This document shows, piece by piece, positions 22,408 through 26,724 of a stretch of 26,724 bases of DNA (within the stretch, counting starts at the first letter, position 1; every line of letters starts with the position of its first letter). This DNA is from an uncultured Verrucomicrobiales bacterium. Lineage in GTDB: Bacteria; Verrucomicrobiota; Verrucomicrobiia; Verrucomicrobiales; Akkermansiaceae. Location of the stretch: assembly GCA_937901085.1 (NCBI GenBank), contig CALCHQ010000071.1, positions 1-26,724 of the forward strand, in the 5' to 3' direction. Position numbers and translations under genes: made by a program. Below the pieces are notes generated by a model. The model searched no databases and was not told the DNA's origin. It saw nothing but the letters and a program-made list of their open reading frames with translations.

Positions 22408-23811
22408 TTACCAGCATTCCAGGTCATCGGCAATATCCGGCATCTTGTCCTTGGTGAACACCGGGTCAGTAATGCCGGCGCGCTTCTGGGCGCGGTAGTC
22501 TTCCAGCAGTCGGAAAGCATACTTACCCAGCAGCACAATGGCAATCAGGTTGCAGATGGTCATGAGGCCCATGAAAAGGTCTGCCAGATTCCACACCGTG
22601 CTCAGGCTGGCCACGGAACCGAACAGTACCATGCCCGCCACGATGAGGCGGTAGGTGGTGAGTACCCAGGACTTTTTGCTGAGGTACTGCACGTTGGCCT
22701 CGCCGTAATAGTAGTTGCCCAGCACGCTGCTGTAGGCAAAGAAGAAGATGGCGATGGCTACGGCAATGTTGCCCCAGGGTCCGATCTGCTGGCTGAGGGC
22801 CGCCTGGGTCAGCTTGATGCCGCTTACATCGCTTCCGGCGGGAATACCGCCAACCAGGATGATGAAGGCGGTGCAGGAGCAGATGATGAGGGTGTCGCTG
22901 AACACGCTGATGGCCTGTACCTTGCCCTGTTTCACCGGGTGGGATACATCGGCCGTTGCTGCCACGTTGGGGGCGGAACCCATGCCAGCCTCGTTGCTGT
23001 ACAGGCCGCGGCGGATGCCTTGCTGGATAGCCGCACCCAGACCACCGGCAAGCCCCTGTTCCCAGCCGAAGGCGTGGGAGATGATGAGGTTGAGTACATG
23101 GGGGATTTCGGTGATGTTGAGAAGGATGACCCCCAGCGCCAGGGCAATGTAGCCCAGGGCCATGAAGGGAACGATGATGCTGCTCACCTTGGCAATACTC
23201 TGGATGCCGCCGAAGATGATGACCACAGTGAGGAGGGTGAGGACAGTACCCATGTAGGAAGGCTGAATGGCAAAGGCTTCCTCGAAAGCCTGGCAGATGG
23301 TGTTGCTCTGCAGGGAGTTGAAGGCAAATCCAAAGGTGAGGATAAGCAGGATAGAGAAGATGGTGCCCATCCAGGGCTTCTTAAGACCCTTGCTCATGTA
23401 GTAGGCCGGGCCGCCGATGAAGGAGGATTCGCCCTTGATTTTGTACAGCTGGGCCAGGGTGGATTCCACAAAGGCGCTGCTGGCACCCAGGAAGGCGATG
23501 AGCCACATCCAGAACACAGCACCGGGGCCGCCCAGGGCAATGGCCACGGCCACGCCGGCCAGGTTGCCCGTGCCCACGCGGCTGGCAATGGAAATGGCAA
23601 AGGCCTGGAAAGAGGAGATGCGCTCGACTCCCTCCTCCCGTTCTTCGTGCGTGCAGTTGCGGAACATGACCGGAAGATCGCGCAGCATGGTCAGCTGCAC
23701 AAATTTGCAGCGCAGCGTGAACCAGATGGCGCAGCCAATCAGCATGGCCACCAGCACATAGGTCCACAGAATGCCGTTTGCCCAGTCAACAAATTGTGTA
23801 AGATATTCCAT
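22408..23811 (-). CDS. Alanine/glycine:cation symporter (AGCS family)
   Basis: 467 residues, about 10-11 transmembrane segments, inner membrane. It imports alanine or glycine with Na+ (or H+). Family signatures are clear: RVGTGNLAGVAVAIALGGPG (83-102 region), FVESTLAQLYK, GGPAYYM, the motif GLYSNEAGMGSAPNVAATA, and FFFAYSSVLGNYYYGE. The length is typical. The start ATG 23811 follows a promoter (TTGATT-16-TATAGT, 23835-23862), giving a leader of about 20 bases. It is divergent from the NhaC-type antiporter, so a Na+ symporter and a Na+/H+ antiporter share an intergenic region and may be co-controlled. Confidence 0.93.
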   Translation of the reverse strand: MEYLTQFVDWANGILWTYVLVAMLIGCAIWFTLRCKFVQLTMLRDLPVMFRNCTHEEREEGVERISSFQAFAISIASRVGTGNLAGVAVAIALGGPGAVFWMWLIAFLGASSAFVESTLAQLYKIKGESSFIGGPAYYMSKGLKKPWMGTIFSILLILTFGFAFNSLQSNTICQAFEEAFAIQPSYMGTVLTLLTVVIIFGGIQSIAKVSSIIVPFMALGYIALALGVILLNITEIPHVLNLIISHAFGWEQGLAGGLGAAIQQGIRRGLYSNEAGMGSAPNVAATADVSHPVKQGKVQAISVFSDTLIICSCTAFIILVGGIPAGSDVSGIKLTQAALSQQIGPWGNIAVAIAIFFFAYSSVLGNYYYGEANVQYLSKKSWVLTTYRLIVAGMVLFGSVASLSTVWNLADLFMGLMTICNLIAIVLLGKYAFRLLEDYRAQKRAGITDPVFTKDKMPDIADDLECW

Positions 23812-23834
23812 AAGAGAGTTAATAAGCCGCGGTG

Positions 23835-23862
23835 ACTATACCAGAAAAAATTTGAAAATCAA
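23835..23862 (-). promoter_or_regulatory. Promoter of the alanine/glycine symporter gene
   Basis: Minus strand: -35 TTGATT (23857-23862), 16-base spacer, -10 TATAGT (23835-23840), about 23 bases before the start codon at 23811. An AT-rich spacer lies between the boxes. Confidence 0.5.
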
Positions 23863-23905
23863 GCATTTAATGTTGCTTTGCCTGTTTGGTGGGATTGCTA
23901 TCGGA

Positions 23906-23934
23906 TTGACAGGATAACATCTTTATGTTATCTT
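23906..23934 (+). promoter_or_regulatory. NhaC-type antiporter promoter with a perfect operator-like repeat
   Basis: Consensus -35 TTGACA (23906-23911), 17-base spacer, -10 TATCTT (23929-23934). Inside the spacer and reaching into the -10 is a perfect inverted repeat: GATAACAT (23913-23920), four-base centre CTTT, ATGTTATC (23925-23932). A dimeric repressor bound there would block RNA polymerase. The predicted leader is about 30 bases. Confidence 0.65.
23913..23932. repeat. Perfect 8+8 bp inverted repeat in promoter spacer
   Basis: Arms GATAACAT and ATGTTATC separated by four bases, in an AT-rich context. Position between -35 and -10 and the 12-bp centre-to-centre arm spacing fit an operator. 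No matching second copy was noticed elsewhere in the window. Confidence 0.6.
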
Positions 23935-23972
23935 GGGGTGTCAACTTTTTGAAACAGAAACAGGAACTCTAT

Positions 23973-25694
23973 ATGAAAAAACTCCTTATCCTGCTTACTG
24001 CTGCAGCTGCTTTGCTTGTTCAGCCGGGGCTTGCTGATGAACCTACTGCTACCGTCCAGACCGTGGAATGCGTGGCCGCCGAAACAGCTGCAACACCTGC
24101 AGCAGAGGTGTCTGCCGTGAGCGAAACTCCCGCTACTGAAGCTGCTGCCGATGCACCCGCTGTCGAAAAGAAATCGGTCTTCTGCGGTACGTTCTGGGCG
24201 CTGGCTCCGGCCTTGTTTGCCATTGTGCTGGCCCTTATTTCCAAGGAGGTGTATTCCTCTCTCTTTGCGGGTGTGGTTCTGGGTGCGTGCTTTGTGTGCG
24301 ATTTCTCTGCCTTGGACACGGTGGACTTCGTGGTGAACCAGGGGCTTATCAGTGCGCTGAAGGATACCAGCGGTGTGTTCATCTTCCTGGTGGTGCTGGG
24401 TGCATTCGTCTGCATGATTAACAAGACCGGAGCGGCCCTCGCCTTTGGTGAATGGGCTCAGAAGAATATCAAATCCCGCATTGGAAGTCAGCTGGCTACC
24501 TTTGTGCTGGGTATCATCATTTTCATCGACGACTACTTCAACTGCCTGGCTGTGGGCAGCGTCATGCGACCGGTGACGGACGCAAAGCGCGTTTCCCGAG
24601 CCAAGCTGGCGTACATTATTGACTCCACGGCGGCACCCGTGTGCATGATTGCCCCCATTTCCAGCTGGGCGGCGGCTGTTTCCCAGTATTCCGAGGGCAC
24701 GGGGTACAATGGTCTGGAGCTGTTCATCCAGGCTATCCCCTACAACTTCTATTCGCTGCTGGCGCTCTGCTTTGTGGTGATGATTATTTTCTCCCGCTTC
24801 GATTTCGGGCCCATGGTGCGTTACGAGCGCAATGCCATCAAACATGGCGACCTGCACACTGTCTGTGCCGAAATGGAATCCCGCGAACCCCAGGACAAGA
24901 CCCCGCGCCGCGGCAAACTGGCAGACCTGATTGTGCCGGTTCTGCTGCTGATTGGTATTGAAACTTTTGCTCTCGTGTATGTGGGCGGTATTCTGGAGGG
25001 TAAGTCCTTTGTGGATGCCATCAGCGCTACTGATGCCACCGTGGCTCTGCCCTGGGGTGCGCTCATTGCCATGGCGGTGGTGGTTGTGTTTTACATGCTG
25101 CGTGGCTGCATCAGCTTCCGCGCCGCCATGCGCTGCATCCCAGAGGGCTTTGTGGCCATGGTGCCCGCCATTCTCATCCTGACTCTGGCTACTTCGCTGA
25201 AAAATGTGACCACGGCTCTGGAAGCCCGCGAATTCATCGCCATGCTGGTGCAGAACTCCGCTTCCGGCCTGCTGAACTTCCTCCCGGCGGTTATCTTTGT
25301 GGTGGCGGGTCTGCTGGCGTTCTCCACAGGTACATCCTGGGCTACTTTCGGTATCCTCATCCCCATTGTGGTGGCGACCTTCGACCCCACCAGCCCGCTC
25401 ATGTACATCGGCATGTCTGCCTGTCTGGCTGGTGCTGTGGCTGGTGACCATTGTTCTCCGATTTCTGATACCACCATCATGTCCAGCGCCGGTGCCCAGT
25501 GCGACCACCTGAGCCATGTTTCTACCCAGCTGCCGTATGTGATTACGGTGTCGTCTGTCTCCTTTGTGGGCTTCCTGCTGGCGGGTTTCATCCAAAACTG
25601 GTTCATCGTGTTCCCTGTTGTGCTGGTGGGCCTCTGGCTGGTGCTGTGCGTGCTGAAGAAACGCTATGCGAAGCTGCATCCTGAAGAGGATTAA
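23973..25694 (+). CDS. NhaC-family Na+/H+ antiporter with exported N-terminal extension
   Basis: 573 residues, inner membrane, exchanging Na+ for H+. NhaC-family signatures are clear: FIDDYFNCLAVGSVMRP, IIDSTAAPVCMIAPISSW, GTSWATFGILIP and GDHCSPISDTTIMSSAGA. About 11-12 hydrophobic segments. Unusually, the protein starts with a typical signal peptide (MKKLLILLTAAAALLVQPGLA), then about 45 residues rich in Ala, Glu, Thr and Val (22-66) before the first transporter helix, so a flexible extracytoplasmic tail is predicted. ATG 23973 is chosen: the earlier in-frame ATG at 23925 lies inside the promoter spacer, and an AGGA sits about 8 bases before 23973. Ends in a basic-acidic tail before a terminator at 25720. 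Substrate could also be another cation or a carboxylate, as some NhaC relatives carry malate/lactate. Confidence 0.92.
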   Translation: MKKLLILLTAAAALLVQPGLADEPTATVQTVECVAAETAATPAAEVSAVSETPATEAAADAPAVEKKSVFCGTFWALAPALFAIVLALISKEVYSSLFAGVVLGACFVCDFSALDTVDFVVNQGLISALKDTSGVFIFLVVLGAFVCMINKTGAALAFGEWAQKNIKSRIGSQLATFVLGIIIFIDDYFNCLAVGSVMRPVTDAKRVSRAKLAYIIDSTAAPVCMIAPISSWAAAVSQYSEGTGYNGLELFIQAIPYNFYSLLALCFVVMIIFSRFDFGPMVRYERNAIKHGDLHTVCAEMESREPQDKTPRRGKLADLIVPVLLLIGIETFALVYVGGILEGKSFVDAISATDATVALPWGALIAMAVVVVFYMLRGCISFRAAMRCIPEGFVAMVPAILILTLATSLKNVTTALEAREFIAMLVQNSASGLLNFLPAVIFVVAGLLAFSTGTSWATFGILIPIVVATFDPTSPLMYIGMSACLAGAVAGDHCSPISDTTIMSSAGAQCDHLSHVSTQLPYVITVSSVSFVGFLLAGFIQNWFIVFPVVLVGLWLVLCVLKKRYAKLHPEED

Positions 25695-25719
25695 CTTTCC
25701 AGAGCGGCGCTCTCAATCA

Positions 25720-25758
25720 AAAATCCCCTGCCTGGTTCGGAACCGGGCAGGGGTTTTT
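25720..25758. terminator. Bidirectional terminator between convergent genes
   Basis: A stem of 13 pairs with one G-T wobble (CCCCTGCC-T-GGTT from 25725, AACC-G-GGCAGGGG to 25753, CGG loop), flanked by an A run and a T run. It ends the NhaC-type gene on plus and the small membrane protein gene on minus. Confidence 0.85.
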
Positions 25759-25780
25759 CTTGGGAAAGAGCGTGGCTTGT

Positions 25781-26146
25781 TTACTTGTATGCGTTCATGG
25801 CGGCTACGAGCAACAGGGCAACGGTAAAGCACAGAACCAAGATGAGGCCGAAGTAGGTGAGAGCGGCCAGCAGGGCTGGCTTTCGCTCAATCTTGAGTCG
25901 GGAACGCCCGCAATGGTAGGTGAGCATGATGGCCGCTATCAGATCGCAGCCGGCGGGAATGTAGGCCGGCAGGAGCATGGTCAGCGCGGTGATGAGGGCT
26001 GATCCGCCCGCTGCAATGGAGGCCGATTGCAGCATGGCTGCCTTGGTGCATTGTTTGCGCGCGAAAATGGCGTAGGCTGCGTAGATAATCCCCAGGTTGA
26101 CGAGTACGCCGATGAGGAAACCGATGGTGGCAGGAATTTGGCTCAT
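25781..26146 (-). CDS. Small multi-spanning membrane protein, unknown function
   Basis: 121 residues with about four hydrophobic segments (roughly 5-28, 40-58, 60-76 and 92-118) and short basic loops (ARKQCTK, CGRSRLKIERK). I recognise no family. Its ATG lies 2 bases after the stop of the iron-sulfur protein gene, so translational coupling is likely and it may serve as a membrane partner of that redox protein, though nothing in it binds a cofactor visibly. Ends 22 bases before the shared terminator. Confidence 0.75.
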   Translation of the reverse strand: MSQIPATIGFLIGVLVNLGIIYAAYAIFARKQCTKAAMLQSASIAAGGSALITALTMLLPAYIPAGCDLIAAIMLTYHCGRSRLKIERKPALLAALTYFGLILVLCFTVALLLVAAMNAYK

Positions 26147-26148
26147 GG

Positions 26149-26724
26149 TCAGAGGTAGAGTTCAGGTTGGTTGGCGTCAGAGGCAAGGGGGGCAAGGCGT
26201 GCATCGAAGGCAGCCTGGGCGGGAGGGGGAAGAATGCGGGCTCTGCGCGGGCAGATGGCCACGCAACGCATGCAGAGAATACATCTGGAGGCATCGGTGC
26301 TGCGCGGGTCTTGCAGCGGAATGGCGCCGGTGGGGCATTTGCGGGCGCACATGCCGCAACCGCCGCAGGCGTCTGTCACCATGGGGGTGACGGGCATCTG
26401 GGGCAGGGGCTTGTAGTCGCCCTGACCGGGGAGACTGATGCAGGCCGGGTTGGCTTCCGCCAGCTTCTGCGCGATGCCGGCTCCGAACTGAACGCAGAGG
26501 GCGAGGTCGGCCGTATCCGGCCTGCCGGAGGCTACGCTGCGCGAAATGCTGTGTTCGGCAATGAATGCAGCCGCTGCGATGACCTTGCAGCCGCTGGCGG
26601 TGAGGCAGTCGGCCAGCTCGCGCAGGGCATCTTCATAGGCGCGGTTGCCGTAAACCACCACCGCAATAGCCGGATTGCCTCTGCCTTGCAGCGCGCGCAG
26701 CCGTTGGGCAGCTATGGCGGGAAT
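26149..26724 (-). CDS. Flavodoxin-ferredoxin type (EFR1-like) iron-sulfur protein, 5' end outside
   Basis: Partial: 191 residues to the right edge, where the frame is still open (IPAIAAQRLRALQGRG, then VVVYGNRAYEDAL). The upstream part with the flavin-binding start lies beyond the window. The visible piece shows the second half of a flavodoxin-like domain with the VVVYGNRAY motif, then two 4Fe-4S motifs: CGGCGMCARKCP and CILCMRCVAICP. This arrangement matches EFR1-family proteins (flavodoxin domain fused to a bacterial-type ferredoxin), which carry electrons in anaerobes; the partners are unknown. The end is hydrophobic-poor (QPELYL). A small membrane protein gene follows 2 bases later. Confidence 0.85.
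   Translation of the reverse strand: MPAIAAQRLRALQGRGNPAIAVVVYGNRAYEDALRELADCLTASGCKVIAAAAFIAEHSISRSVASGRPDTADLALCVQFGAGIAQKLAEANPACISLPGQGDYKPLPQMPVTPMVTDACGGCGMCARKCPTGAIPLQDPRSTDASRCILCMRCVAICPRRARILPPPAQAAFDARLAPLASDANQPELYL

Noticed and set aside
23928..25679. 583-codon minus-strand frame opposite the NhaC-type antiporter
   Set aside because: His/Gln/Gly-rich sequence typical of the antisense of a membrane protein; the sense frame has unmistakable NhaC motifs.
1..26724. CRISPR array, insertion sequence or toxin-antitoxin pair
   Set aside because: No regularly spaced repeats, transposase motifs or paired small toxin/antitoxin genes were seen.

Overview
The window looks like chromosomal DNA of a gut-type Verrucomicrobiota bacterium, most likely Akkermansia or a close relative. 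This is inferred from a sialic-acid catabolic operon that uses the lyase plus N-acylglucosamine 2-epimerase route, a group III type phosphofructokinase, mostly Shine-Dalgarno-poor starts with very short leaders, and G+C-rich DNA. No database search was possible, so the taxon is a guess.

Left part (1-9949), almost all on the minus strand: the 3' part of an initiator tRNA with its terminator (plus strand), a secreted thioredoxin-fold protein with a lysine-rich tail, and a PMCA-like calcium P-type ATPase. Then comes a five-gene operon read from 9399 down to 3983: nanA, an N-acylglucosamine 2-epimerase, a phosphofructokinase paralogue that has lost its catalytic residues, a lipoprotein with the DD-carboxypeptidase fold that has also lost its catalytic residues, and an apparently active phosphofructokinase. 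The operon would take sialic acid to ManNAc and GlcNAc and, after steps encoded elsewhere, push fructose-6-phosphate into glycolysis. A small lipoprotein gene lies upstream.

Middle part (10018-18891), plus strand: a phosphoglycerate mutase gene (gpmA), followed directly by a compact phage-derived cassette. The cassette holds an Arg/Gln/Glu-rich helical protein, an intact 1,710-residue protein of unknown function, a complete terminase large subunit (ATPase plus nuclease) and a 42-residue one-helix membrane protein. No portal, capsid, tail, integrase or lysis gene is visible. The order resembles the late end of podovirus morphogenesis operons, but every reading frame is open, which suggests retention or domestication rather than decay.

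Right part (18957-26724): a minus-strand pair encoding a Sel1-repeat membrane protein and a lipoprotein, divergent from an ABC-F ATPase; an alanine/glycine:cation symporter divergent from an NhaC-family Na+/H+ antiporter whose promoter contains a perfect 8+8 bp inverted repeat; then a small membrane protein and the 3' part of a flavodoxin/ferredoxin-type (EFR1-like) iron-sulfur protein running off the right edge. Clear intrinsic terminators separate most units, and no gene-free stretch exceeds about 300 bases.

The strongest leads are the two catalytically dead paralogues inside the sialic-acid/glycolysis operon, the isolated terminase plus giant-protein cassette, a perfect 13-bp hairpin inside the epimerase coding sequence, and the operator-like repeat in the NhaC promoter.
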